Source of the DNA: Gloeobacter kilaueensis JS1 | GTDB lineage: Bacteria; Cyanobacteriota; Cyanobacteriia; Gloeobacterales; Gloeobacteraceae | DNA length: 64,000 nt | Assembly: GCF_000484535.1 (NCBI RefSeq) | Contig: NC_022600.1 | Coordinates: 4,084,234 to 4,148,233 of the forward strand | Direction: 5' to 3' | Shown here: one piece after another, positions 48,481 to 56,020 of the stretch | Numbering within the stretch: position 1 is the stretch's first letter | Layout: every line of letters starts with the position of its first letter | The notes under the pieces: model-generated | Seen by the model: the letters and a program-made list of their open reading frames with translations, nothing else | What the model was told of the DNA's origin: nothing | Databases searched by the model: none | Translations under genes and position numbers: made by a program

Positions 48481-48870
48481 ATGAAAACCCACAGACCAGC
48501 GAGGGTAGGCGAACTGATCAAGCGCGAGGTGAGCGACATGCTCATCAAGCAGCAGATCAAGGATCTGCGCATCGGAGCGGGCATGGTGAGCGTCACCGAT
48601 GTCGAGGTGAGCGGCGATCTGCGCCAGGCAAAAATTTATGTGAGTATCTTCGGCACCCCGGAGGTCCAGAAGCTGACGATGGCGGCCCTGGGGGATGTGA
48701 CAGGCTTTGTGCGCCAGGAAATCGGCCATCGCATCCGCCTGCGCTACACGCCTGAGATCAGCTTTGTTCAGGATCATTCCCTTGAGCGCGGGGCGCGCAT
48801 CAGCCAGCTTATCGACCAGATCCGCGCCGAAGAAGAGGCCAGAGCCGAACAGCGGGAGGACGAACCTTGA
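48481..48870 (+). CDS. rbfA: Ribosome-binding factor A
   Basis: A 129-residue KH-fold protein needed for maturation of the 30S subunit and cold adaptation. It reads MKTHRPARVGELIKREVSDM, then VSVTDVEVSGDLRQAKIYVS and GHRIRLRYTPEISFVQDHSL, the usual RbfA blocks. Longer starts at 48448 or 48469 are open but would add residues not typical for the family. The gene end overlaps the next start by three bases. Confidence 0.93.
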   Translation: MKTHRPARVGELIKREVSDMLIKQQIKDLRIGAGMVSVTDVEVSGDLRQAKIYVSIFGTPEVQKLTMAALGDVTGFVRQEIGHRIRLRYTPEISFVQDHSLERGARISQLIDQIRAEEEARAEQREDEP

Positions 48871-49253
48871 GACGGCGGTTGCTTCTGGCGGTTGTCGGTG
48901 GGCTTTTTTTGCCGGTGGCGGTGAGCGGCCAGGGCTTTTCGCAGCGCATCGACGCCACCTGTGCCCCCGACGATCCGTTTATCGGTCAGTTTCTGCCCGC
49001 CCGTGGCTCAAGGCGGATCTCGGCTATCGTCAACTCCGAGGTCAAGGCGACGGCCTACCTCGATGTCACCACCGACGTTCTCAACGAAGATAGCGTCGTC
49101 ATGGGTGCAGTCGCTGCCGAACTGCAACCAAAGCAGGCTCAGATTCTGGCGCTGCCCGCCTCGTTCATCGACATCCAGGGCGTGCGCCTGCGCGTCGTCA
49201 ACCGCGACCGCACCTTTGGCCGGGTGACAGCGACGCTGAACGTCTCGCGCTAG
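48867..49253 (+). CDS. Secreted protein of unknown function
   Basis: A 128-residue protein with a signal peptide (RRRLLLAVVGGLFLPVAVSG) and a beta-rich mature part (ISAIVNSEVKATAYLDVTTD). No family is recognised. The start is TTG, overlapping the rbfA stop, with GGGAGGA six bases upstream, so translation is coupled to rbfA. Confidence 0.65.
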   Translation: MRRRLLLAVVGGLFLPVAVSGQGFSQRIDATCAPDDPFIGQFLPARGSRRISAIVNSEVKATAYLDVTTDVLNEDSVVMGAVAAELQPKQAQILALPASFIDIQGVRLRVVNRDRTFGRVTATLNVSR

Positions 49254-49342
49254 TCCTGTATGCGTCTGGGGTCGGATGCTGGTATCGGCTGGGTCCTTTA
49301 GCATCGGTAGCAAACCAACCTGCACGCTCAGGAGATATTTAG

Positions 49343-49603
49343 ATGCCCGATGCCAACCGTCCTTCAAACGCCACCAATCTCAAAGACGCCAACCACATCG
49401 GTGCAATCCCGACCGAAACGGACGATCCCAACTTGAGAGCTGACGAGGCTGCCGTCGAAGGCCCAACCCAGCCGGTCCAATCCCAAAAAGCCGGCACGCA
49501 CAAAAAAGGCGAGCAGGCCGACCGGCAGCGGGCGAGTAACCGGGAAATGGTTGAAACCTCCATCGCCCACGGCGAGCCTAAGGGCGAGTCAGACGACCGC
49601 TGA
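49343..49603 (+). CDS. Short disordered protein of unknown function
   Basis: An 86-residue hydrophilic protein rich in Asp, Glu, Asn, Gln and Lys, with no hydrophobic segment, and therefore probably intrinsically disordered. CAGGAG is well placed before the ATG, which supports that it is a real gene. No domain is recognised. It is convergent with bioD. Confidence 0.6.
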   Translation: MPDANRPSNATNLKDANHIGAIPTETDDPNLRADEAAVEGPTQPVQSQKAGTHKKGEQADRQRASNREMVETSIAHGEPKGESDDR

Positions 49604-49620
49604 GGCTTGCTCAGTCAAGT

Positions 49621-50310
49621 TCACTTTTGGGGAAATGCTCGTAAAATCCCGGCTCCCTCCAGCCAGAGGGTACTGCCCGCAGCGATCAAGGCGGGGCGGT
49701 CGGTGGGATCTGCCAGGTGGGGCAGGGTGCCGAGCACCGGCAGATGGCAAAGGTTTTCGATGAGGGCGGTGTTCGCCCAGACAGAATGCTGCTCGGGCGG
49801 GAGGGGTGAGGTTTCGGAGAGGACGATGGCGCGCAGGTCGAGTTTGAGGGCACGGGCAAAGCCGGTATGGGCCACCAGTTGACCGATGACCCCCAGCCGC
49901 ACAGGAGCGGCGAGCAGGACCGGCAACCGCCAGTCGCGGGCCAGATCCGCCACGCTGTAATCCCAGCCCAGCGGACAGCCGAGGCCGCCCACGCCCTCCA
50001 CCAGCACCAGGTCGTGGGCGTCGCCCGCCTCGCGGTAGGTCTGCCACAACAGCCCGATATCGACGCTCCGGCCCTCCTGGGCGGCGGCTAACGGCGGGGC
50101 AAGGGGTGCTTGGAACGACTGCGGATTGAGGACGCTCAGATCATTGCCGAAGACGGCGCGGTAGTACTCGCAGTCGCCTGGTCCGCACTGGACGAGCTTG
50201 AGGATGGCAACCGGGGTGCGGCGATGGGCGAGCCACCAGGCAGCGATAGCGGCGGTAAGCAGTGTCTTGCCCGCCCCGGTGTCGGTGGCGCTCACCAGCC
50301 AGCCTGCCAT
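49621..50310 (-). CDS. bioD: Dethiobiotin synthetase
   Basis: A 229-residue ATP-dependent enzyme making dethiobiotin from DAPA and CO2. The P-loop is LVSATDTGAGKTLLTAAIA at the start. KLVQCGPGDCEYY, LVLVEGVGGLGCPLGWDYSV and LLAAPVRLGVIGQLVAHTG follow. The family usually has GTDTxVGKT; here it is TDTGAGKT. Its start overlaps the dcd stop by one base. Together with bioY it shows both synthesis and uptake of biotin. Confidence 0.92.
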   Translation of the reverse strand: MAGWLVSATDTGAGKTLLTAAIAAWWLAHRRTPVAILKLVQCGPGDCEYYRAVFGNDLSVLNPQSFQAPLAPPLAAAQEGRSVDIGLLWQTYREAGDAHDLVLVEGVGGLGCPLGWDYSVADLARDWRLPVLLAAPVRLGVIGQLVAHTGFARALKLDLRAIVLSETSPLPPEQHSVWANTALIENLCHLPVLGTLPHLADPTDRPALIAAGSTLWLEGAGILRAFPQK

Positions 50311-50918
50311 CAGACCTGGGGCAGGACGATGCGCTGCTCCTGAGACTGGTATTTGCCAGGGCCACCTTTGCGGGTGGCGTAGGTGACTTCGGGCACCTGA
50401 TCGGTGGTGAAGAACAGCACCTGGGCAATCCCTTCGTTGGGGTAGACCATCACATCGCAGGGGGTGGGATTGGCGATCTCAAGGGTGAGCACGCCCGTCC
50501 AGCCCGGCTCCAGAATCGTAATCGGGATATTGACGCCGGAACGGATATAGGTGCTCTTGCAGGTGGTGACGCCCACGACGTTGTCGGGCATCCGGAAGTG
50601 CTCGACCGAGTGGGCGAGGGCGAGGGAGTTGGCAGGCAGGATGAAGTAGTCGCCCTCCGGCCCACTCATGAGCGGCATGTCTTCGAGGCAGCTGCTGTCG
50701 AAGCGCTTGGGGTTGATGGGCCGCGCCCCCGGCACCCGGCGGAAGACCTTGAATTCGCCCGCCGACAGTCGGATGTCGTAGCCCGCCGAGGACAGCCCGT
50801 AGCTGAGTACCCGGTGCCAGTGGCCGCCCTCGTGGACGCTGCGCACCAGCTCAGCTTCAAAAGGAGCGATCATCCCCTCGGCAGCGCGCTGTTTGATCCA
50901 GCTATCACTGTTGAGCAT
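50310..50918 (-). CDS. dcd: dCTP deaminase
   Basis: A 202-residue trimeric enzyme converting dCTP to dUTP for thymidylate synthesis. It has MLNSDSWIKQRAAEGMIAPF at the start, YGLSSAGYDIRLSAGEF, the substrate-binding VTTCKSTYIRSGVNI, and ILEPGWTGVLTLEIANPT with the catalytic Glu. It also ends in the usual glycine-rich, Gln-containing lid (GGPGKYQSQEQ). It is tightly coupled to bioD. Confidence 0.93.
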   Translation of the reverse strand: MLNSDSWIKQRAAEGMIAPFEAELVRSVHEGGHWHRVLSYGLSSAGYDIRLSAGEFKVFRRVPGARPINPKRFDSSCLEDMPLMSGPEGDYFILPANSLALAHSVEHFRMPDNVVGVTTCKSTYIRSGVNIPITILEPGWTGVLTLEIANPTPCDVMVYPNEGIAQVLFFTTDQVPEVTYATRKGGPGKYQSQEQRIVLPQV

Positions 50919-50947
50919 CGGCCAAATCTGTCCCTGCAGCGATTGTA

Positions 50948-51490
50948 CTAAGGCTGGGGCTGGTTTTTGCGCAGCTCGGTCACCTGATCGGCAAGCAGCG
51001 TGAGCGCAGCGGGCATCTCAGGGCCAGTCAAAATGATATCCATGTAGGAGGGGCGCTGCTGCAACAACTCGACCACTTCACTTTCGGGGATGAGGCCGAA
51101 GCGGATTGCCAGGCTCAGCTCGTCGAGCACCACCAGGCCAAAGCGCCCGCTATTGATCGCCCGCCGGGTGTACTTCCACAGCTCGTGCATCGCCTTTTGC
51201 TCTTCGACTTCGAGATGGGGCGTGTCGAGGCAGCGGCCCACGTCGCAGCGCACCCAGCGCAATCCCTGGCAGAGATACATGGGGTTGTCCGGACCCTGGC
51301 CGATGCCACCTTTGAGAAATTGAACGACAAGCGCCGGTGTACCCTGCCCGGCTATCCGGAGCGCCTGGGCGATCACCGCCGCGTTGAAGCGCCGATCGGG
51401 ACCGGTGACGATCTGAATGGTGCCCTGCAGTGCGAGCGAGGGAATGACGGCCTTGGACATGGAGTTCGTGGAATCCACTTGCGCTACCAT
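50948..51490 (-). CDS. CobO/BtuR-like protein lacking a P-loop
   Basis: A 180-residue protein related to corrinoid adenosyltransferases. The late parts match: LVVQFLKGGIGQG, LGLRWVRCD-type strand, LVVLDELSLAIRFGLI and DIILTGPEMPAAL. Where CobO has GxGKGKTT, this protein has VTGPDRRFNAAVIAQAL, so the Walker A Gly-Lys-Thr is gone. ATP-dependent adenosyl transfer is therefore doubtful. Similar proteins without a P-loop exist in many cyanobacteria as far as I recall, which argues for a conserved second function. Confidence 0.8.
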   Translation of the reverse strand: MVAQVDSTNSMSKAVIPSLALQGTIQIVTGPDRRFNAAVIAQALRIAGQGTPALVVQFLKGGIGQGPDNPMYLCQGLRWVRCDVGRCLDTPHLEVEEQKAMHELWKYTRRAINSGRFGLVVLDELSLAIRFGLIPESEVVELLQQRPSYMDIILTGPEMPAALTLLADQVTELRKNQPQP

Positions 51491-51637
51491 TCGAGGGCTC
51501 CATCTATATGGTGGTTCTAGTGGTTATGAAACACTAGATGCGGTAGCGCGTCAAGCGACCCGGACGCTTTCTCCCCCAGGGAGAAACCTTCAAGAACGAT
51601 CAGGGCACAAGTGGGAGGAGATCGTAGAATAAGAAGA

Positions 51638-52048
51638 ATGAGAACGCTGGATTACTATCGGGTGCTGGGAGTGCCGCCGGGTGCGAGTGAGCGCGACATT
51701 CGCCAGGCTTATCGTCTGCTGTCAAAGCAGTACCATCCGGATATTTCCCCCCTCGCACCCGAGGAAGCCCTCGAAAAGTTCAAGCAGATCAACGAGGCTT
51801 ACGCTACCCTCACCCATCCGATCAAGCGCTCGCACTACGACCAGAGCCTCGGGTTGACCCGCACCGCCACCGCCGTCTACCAGCAGCGGCCCGTCTCCTC
51901 CTCCGTCCCGACCCGCAGGCGACCGGTGCGCGCCGAGATCACCGAGCGGCCCCTTTCGCCCACCGAGATCTTTGCTCTGTTTATTCTCGGTCTGGCCTTC
52001 GTCGCCTCGCTGGTGCTGGTCTTCGTCGTCGATTGGCTGCAGGGTTAA
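51638..52048 (+). CDS. DnaJ-domain protein with C-terminal membrane anchor
   Basis: A 136-residue protein. The J domain (1-65) reads DYYRVLGVPPGASERDIRQA, the HPD motif in KQYHPDIS, and KFKQINEAYATLTHPIKRSH. It would stimulate an Hsp70 ATPase. A Pro/Arg/Thr linker leads to a single C-terminal helix (EIFALFILGLAFVASLVLVF), making it a tail-anchored membrane J protein. It is followed 21 bases later by the DUF3143 gene. Confidence 0.9.
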   Translation: MRTLDYYRVLGVPPGASERDIRQAYRLLSKQYHPDISPLAPEEALEKFKQINEAYATLTHPIKRSHYDQSLGLTRTATAVYQQRPVSSSVPTRRRPVRAEITERPLSPTEIFALFILGLAFVASLVLVFVVDWLQG

Positions 52049-52069
52049 ATTTTTTATCCGGTACTATCT

Positions 52070-52351
52070 ATGCACTCGCTGCCCTCGGCTGATACGCCGC
52101 TTTATAATCATCCACTGCACCAGATCGAAAACTGGCTGCGCGGACAGAACTGTGTGCGCGACGAGGAGGAGCAGCACTGCTGGCACCTGCAGCGCCCCCA
52201 CTGGAAGGCGACGCTGTGCTTAGAAGAGACGGTGCTCAAGGTCGATTACGAGTTTGCCCCCAGCCAGAACAAGACGCTTTCTTTTCCCTATTCGCTGTCG
52301 CGCCAGGACGTGGAGCAGGCAATCTTTGCCTTCGAGCCGCCCCAGAACTAG
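52070..52351 (+). CDS. DUF3143 family protein
   Basis: A 93-residue cyanobacterial protein. Recognisable marks are TPLYNHPLHQIENWLRGQNC at residues 9-28, HCWHLQRPHWKATLCLEE and YSLSRQDVEQAIF. In cyanobacteria DUF3143 genes often sit next to a DnaJ-domain gene, as here, so the two may act together. The biochemical role is not known. Confidence 0.85.
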   Translation: MHSLPSADTPLYNHPLHQIENWLRGQNCVRDEEEQHCWHLQRPHWKATLCLEETVLKVDYEFAPSQNKTLSFPYSLSRQDVEQAIFAFEPPQN

Positions 52352-52393
52352 CGGCTGGGCCTGCTGGTTTGCTATAGTGATATTTGCCTTAGC

Positions 52394-52475
52394 GCGGAAC
52401 TGGCGGAATTGGTAGACGCGCATGATTCAGGTTCATGTGCCGCGAGGCGTGGAGGTTCAAGTCCTCTGTTCCGCA
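52394..52475 (+). tRNA. tRNA-Leu (anticodon CAG)
   Basis: An 82-nucleotide class II tRNA without encoded CCA. The acceptor stem GCGGAAC/GTTCCGC is perfect. The anticodon stem CATGA/TCATG holds the loop TTCAGGT, giving anticodon CAG. A variable arm follows (TGCCGCGAGGCGT region), and the T arm is GGAGGTTCAAGTCCTC. An extended -10 element, TGCTATAGT (52370-52378), lies just upstream as a probable promoter. It reads CUG codons. Confidence 0.95.
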
Positions 52476-52481
52476 GCGTTG

Positions 52482-52514
52482 ACCGGGTAGGTTCTTTGAA
52501 CCGCCCGGTTTTTT
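52482..52514 (+). terminator. Intrinsic terminator after tRNA-Leu
   Basis: ACCGGG-TA-GGTTC pairs with GAACC-G-CCCGGT around a TTT loop and is followed by a run of six Ts. It begins 7 bases after the tRNA. Confidence 0.88.
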
Positions 52515-52594
52515 GGTACTTGTCCTCAAATCGCGGGTAGATACACAATAGCTCACACTTTACACTGCTTAAAGAACGGTGCAGTGTGAGTGCG

Positions 52595-53476
52595 ATGGGT
52601 GAACGGGAGCCTTTGATTATTTTCTTACACATCCCGAAGACCGGCGGGACGACCCTCGAAAGCATCCTCAAAAAGCAGTACGGCGAAGAAAACGGGTTAC
52701 GAGTCGATCTTGCCCGGATCAATGACGCTGCAGGAGCAGTACGGGCCAGAGAAATCCTTCGCTCCTCTCCAGAGTGCCGGTTCGTCAGCGGCCACTTCAC
52801 CATGGGTCTTGCCCCGCACACCCAGGTTTTGACTCCCAGTTGCTATATCACGCTGTTGCGCGAACCGGTAGAGCGGGTGGTCTCCGACTATTTTTTTATC
52901 TTGCAAACACCCGAGCATCCCCTTCACGAACTGGTCACCCAGCAGAGGCTGAGCTTGAAGGACTATCTTCTGCACGATCTTTGTGTTGGAACCGATAATT
53001 ACCAGACCCGCACCCTGTGCAACCGGTCGCCCGATAGTCAGTATGGAGACTGGACCTGCACCCAGCAGATGTACGAGGAGGCAAAGGAAAATCTCGAAAA
53101 ATGGTTTCCGGTCGTGGGGTTGTTGGAGCGATTTGACGAATCGCTTTTGCTCTGGCGGTCTCTTTTTGGCTGGAAGCTGCCGCTGTATGTGCGCAGGAAC
53201 GCCAATTCCAGGCGCAAGTCAGTCCGTGAGATTTCAAGTGAAGTGCGGGCAATTGTCGAACAGGTAAACCGGTACGACACCCAGCTCTACGCCCACGCCT
53301 GTTTGCTTTTTGAGCAACACATCCAAAGAATTGGCACTGTACCCTTCGCACAACAACTGCTGTGTTTTCGGCTGTTCAATCGCTGGTATGGCTACAACTG
53401 CGCCAAAAGCGCTCGTCCCACCCCGGCCAGCCGCTGGCAGGCTCTGTTTTTAGAAAAAGTAAGAGAAACCCTGTGA
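52595..53476 (+). CDS. Sulfotransferase family 2 protein
   Basis: A 293-residue PAPS-dependent sulfotransferase of the carbohydrate type (Sulfotransfer_2). The 5'-phosphosulfate loop is FLHIPKTGGTTLESIL (about 9-24). The 3'-phosphate site is ITLLREPVERVVSDYFFIL with the Arg and Ser expected there. It should sulfate a surface glycan. It lies between tRNA-Leu and an IS element, has no operon partners, and is followed 7 bases later by the IS hairpin. This looks like an accessory gene. A GTG at 52586 could start it three codons earlier. Confidence 0.85.
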   Translation: MGEREPLIIFLHIPKTGGTTLESILKKQYGEENGLRVDLARINDAAGAVRAREILRSSPECRFVSGHFTMGLAPHTQVLTPSCYITLLREPVERVVSDYFFILQTPEHPLHELVTQQRLSLKDYLLHDLCVGTDNYQTRTLCNRSPDSQYGDWTCTQQMYEEAKENLEKWFPVVGLLERFDESLLLWRSLFGWKLPLYVRRNANSRRKSVREISSEVRAIVEQVNRYDTQLYAHACLLFEQHIQRIGTVPFAQQLLCFRLFNRWYGYNCAKSARPTPASRWQALFLEKVRETL

Positions 53477-53489
53477 CATACTCCCAGCC

Positions 53490-54719
53490 CTAACCGCATA
53501 GCGGTATAGGGTGGGCTTCTCGCTTCACAGTCCAGCTAGTGCTTCGGACTCCACGAGCTTTAAGAACGGGATGACCCTCCGCCCTTTTCCACATGTTCCG
53601 ACCTGAGTTTTCATCTCTATCCAACTCCAAGCCACAGTGCGGGCAACAATGCCGTCTATCGCTTAGAGTTTTGGCAACATGAGCATCGCAATCGGAACAC
53701 ATTTGCGTTGTACCAGATGGATTCACTCCAATCGTTAAGCACCCAGCTTTTTCAGCTTTGTTTGCCAAGATTGTAATGAATGTTCCCCAACCAGCATCAT
53801 GCACTGATTTGGCAAGATGAGTTCTTGCCAAACCTTTGATATTTAAGTTCTCATGAGCAATAACCTCGTATTTTCGCAATAGTAAAACTGCTGTCTTGTG
53901 ATGGAAGTCTTTGCGTTGATTTGCGACTTTGGCATGAAGTTTTGCAACTTTGCAAACTCGCTTAGCCCTGCGCTTACTCGCCTTATTCTTTTTGCGAGCA
54001 AGCTTGCGTTCTTCCTTTGCCAAGCGCTTTTCGGCTTTCCTGTAGTACTGGGGAATGGGAACATGTAAGCCATCGCCGGTGACTAGAAAATCTTTTAAGC
54101 CAAGGTCAATACCTACACCTTTCTTTACATCAATATCAGGATTAATCGTTGGTACAGATTCATCAAGCAGACTGAAAGTAATGTACCAACCGTCTGCTTT
54201 CTTGCTGATACAAGCCGTCTTAACATCGAAACCTTCAGGCAAAGGACGATGTTGAATCAGTTTGATACTGCCAAGCTTGGGCAAGTTTACCAAATTTCCA
54301 ACAATCCAATCATTATCAGCTTGTGTGTAAGTGAATGAATGGTAGCGACCTTTTCCTTTGAATCTCGGTTTACCACTACGCTTGCCTTTACTATCACCCT
54401 TCAAGTAACGGTCAAAAGCAAGTCCCACGCGTTTGACCATATCTTGAAGCACTTGGGAGTGAATCTCTTTGTACCCAGAACGTTCTTTTTTAAGCGTCAC
54501 GAGAGAACGTTTCTGACTGTAGTAATCAGGCTGTTCTTTGGGTGGGGCGATGCTTGAAGTGAGAGGGCAGGCATTAACTGGGCAACGATTAAGTTCCCAC
54601 CAATCAAAGCGTTCGGCAAGTAGCCAGTTGTACTGAGAGCGCAACATATCAAGCCAACGATTCAAGTCTTGAACCTGGCTAGCCCTGGGGCGCAATCGGT
54701 ACTGGTAGGCTAATCTCAT
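53490..54719 (-). CDS. tnpB: TnpB RNA-guided nuclease of the IS605 element
   Basis: A 409-residue TnpB, the ancestor-type of Cas12. The RuvC triad is complete: D205 in GIDLGLKDF, E290 in VIAHENLNIKG, and D369 in LDRDENSGRN. The zinc finger is CSDCD (341-345) and CPHC (359-362). An N-terminal HTH_OrfB region reads LAYQYRLRPRASQVQDLN. All catalytic residues are present, so the protein may be active. Family members cut DNA next to the element using an omega RNA made from the right end near the tnpB stop; that RNA would here overlap the hairpin at 53483-53515. Confidence 0.92.
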   Translation of the reverse strand: MRLAYQYRLRPRASQVQDLNRWLDMLRSQYNWLLAERFDWWELNRCPVNACPLTSSIAPPKEQPDYYSQKRSLVTLKKERSGYKEIHSQVLQDMVKRVGLAFDRYLKGDSKGKRSGKPRFKGKGRYHSFTYTQADNDWIVGNLVNLPKLGSIKLIQHRPLPEGFDVKTACISKKADGWYITFSLLDESVPTINPDIDVKKGVGIDLGLKDFLVTGDGLHVPIPQYYRKAEKRLAKEERKLARKKNKASKRRAKRVCKVAKLHAKVANQRKDFHHKTAVLLLRKYEVIAHENLNIKGLARTHLAKSVHDAGWGTFITILANKAEKAGCLTIGVNPSGTTQMCSDCDAHVAKTLSDRRHCCPHCGLELDRDENSGRNMWKRAEGHPVLKARGVRSTSWTVKREAHPIPLCG

Positions 54720-54754
54720 GTTACGATGATAATGTATAGCGCCGTAGGTGTCAA

Positions 54755-55187
54755 ATGCCTTACGACTCCCACTCCAGAGCAGTTTCAGACCTCAACGCTC
54801 ACATAGTGCTTACCACAAAATACCGTCGCAAGGTCGTCAGTCCTTGAACTTTTGGCAAGGATGACCGAGATTATGGCATCGGTCTGTGAAAAGTGGGGAG
54901 TTGAAATACTTGAGTTTAATGGCGAGGCTGACCACGTTCATCTACTCATGCGTTATTACCCGCAATTGCAACTCAGTAAGTTTGTCAACAATGTGAAGAC
55001 AGTGACAAGCCGGATGCTCAGGAAAGAGTTCATGCCCCATATCAAGAAGTTTTACTGGGGTACGGAGGCTTTCTGGAATAGCTCTTATTTCGTTGCTTCT
55101 TGCGGAGGTGTGACTGTGGAGACCCTGAGAAAGTACGTTGAGAGTCAATCTGAGATACCCAATGAAGGTGATTCATCCCCACGCTGA
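54755..55187 (+). pseudogene. tnpA: tnpA Y1 transposase of the IS605 element, frameshifted
   Basis: The first frame reads MPYDSHSRAVSDLNAHIVLT, then TKYRRKVVSP and TGA. One base later the second frame continues in register with the family as ELLARMTEIM, FNGEADHVHLLMRYYPQLQL (HUH-type metal site, with the two His of HVH) and KTVTSRMLRKEF to the end. A single extra T at 54844-54845 explains the break. The catalytic Tyr region is not clearly readable (the late part is NSSYFVASCGGVTVETLRKY). The break is at CCT-TGA, so a programmed +1 shift is possible; simple mutation is more likely. Confidence 0.8.
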
Positions 55188-55207
55188 GCTTGCGCTACAG
55201 CGTGGGG
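55177..55207. repeat. Right-end hairpin of the IS605 element
   Basis: CCCCACGCTG (55177-55186) and CAGCGTGGGG (55198-55207) form a perfect 10-base stem with an 11-base loop, overlapping the last codons of tnpA. TnpA of this family recognises such subterminal hairpins. Confidence 0.8.
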
Positions 55208-55214
55208 CTTCTCG

Positions 55215-55715
55215 CCAAAACCTGCTAAACGTCGCCTAAAAGCGATAAGCGGAGGCGAGAAGCGGTTCATGTGCAACCAAAATCATTGCCTCAGCAAGCA
55301 GCTAGCCCGTCAACCTCAGTTCACGACTTTTGTACTTGAAGACCTCTCTGGTATTCGTGCGAAGCGTCGGGGCAAGAAGTTGAATAAGTGGTTATCAAGT
55401 TGGACGTTCCGCCAATTTGAAATGTTCTTAGGCTATAAAGCTGAGGCACTGGGTAAGCGAGTCGTCTTCGTAGACCCTCGTTACACCAGCCAGAAATGCA
55501 ACCGATGCGGCCACACAGCAAAGGCTAACCGTTGCAAGGCTCGATTCCACTGCAAAGCGTGTGGCTTCAAAGCTCATGCTGATACCAATGCAGCGATGAA
55601 CATTCGGGATAACTACATTCTCTCTTGCGCCTTTGGGTCGCAAGGGCAGGGCACAGTCAATTGCCCGTATGTCTCCGAGATAGCATCGAGAGACAAGCCT
55701 CTAGGCTTGCGCTAG
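55215..55715 (+). pseudogene. C-terminal remnant of a second, different tnpB
   Basis: An open frame that begins directly at the IS605 right end and gives the C-terminal half of another TnpB: SGGEKRFMCNQNHCLSKQLA, VLEDLSGIRAKRRGKKLNKW (RuvC-II Glu), VVFVDPRYTSQKCNRCGH and CKACGFKAHADTNAAMNI (zinc finger and RuvC-III Asp). The N-terminal half with RuvC-I is missing. A terminal hairpin CCTCTAG/CTAGAGG (55698-55718) overlaps its end, as in a complete element. It is not the same family member as the intact tnpB nearby. Confidence 0.83.
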
Positions 55716-55745
55716 AGGTGTTGACTGAACGAAGGTTATTAAACG

Positions 55746-56020
55746 TCAGCTCCAAGCAGCCCTACGTCCCAGAAGAAAAACAAGACGAGCCTGCAACTGA
55801 CTCCACCCATCCCGCCTGCAGCCCAGCGACAGTGAACCTCCCCTCTTCTCCTCTGCCCGGCGGGGCAGCCCCCCATTCGGGGGGCAGGAGGAGGAGAGGG
55901 GGGGCAGGGGGGGTGTGGAGGGGTGGGGACCGTTTTAGCAAATACCCAAAAGAGCAAAAAACCGACCAGCTCCCCACTCCAGCCCAAAACCTGACACTTA
56001 TTTAGCTTCGTCTACTGAGC
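55746..56020. repeat. Dispersed GC-rich hairpin repeat, copy B
   Basis: The second copy of the element found after rpoC2, with the same order of shared words. It has an extra inner hairpin CCCCCC-ATTC-GGGGGG (55869-55884) and CTGCCC/GGGCAG-type pairing before it. It follows the tnpB remnant. Its right end contains the last codons of the convergent methyltransferase gene, so the repeat overlaps coding sequence there. Confidence 0.72.

Larger units (their letters stand above)
53477..55215. mobile_element. IS605-type element (divergent tnpB and frameshifted tnpA)
   Basis: About 1.74 kb with divergent transposition genes and a subterminal hairpin at each end, as in IS200/IS605 elements that move as single strands. 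Left hairpin: CCCAGCCCTA/TAGGGTGGG with an inner ACCGC/GCGGT stem (53483-53515). Right hairpin: CCCCACGCTG/CAGCGTGGGG (55177-55207). Both hairpins are followed by the same CTTCTCGC. Base composition is lower in GC than the surroundings. The exact outer ends are estimated, since this family makes no target duplication. The left end lies at the sulfotransferase stop; the right end abuts a second tnpB remnant. Confidence 0.75.

Noticed and set aside
53483-55718. Possible CRISPR-like or composite transposon structure
   Set aside because: There are no regularly spaced repeats; the short palindromes are the end hairpins of IS605-type elements, and the two tnpB genes are unrelated copies, not flanking ISs.
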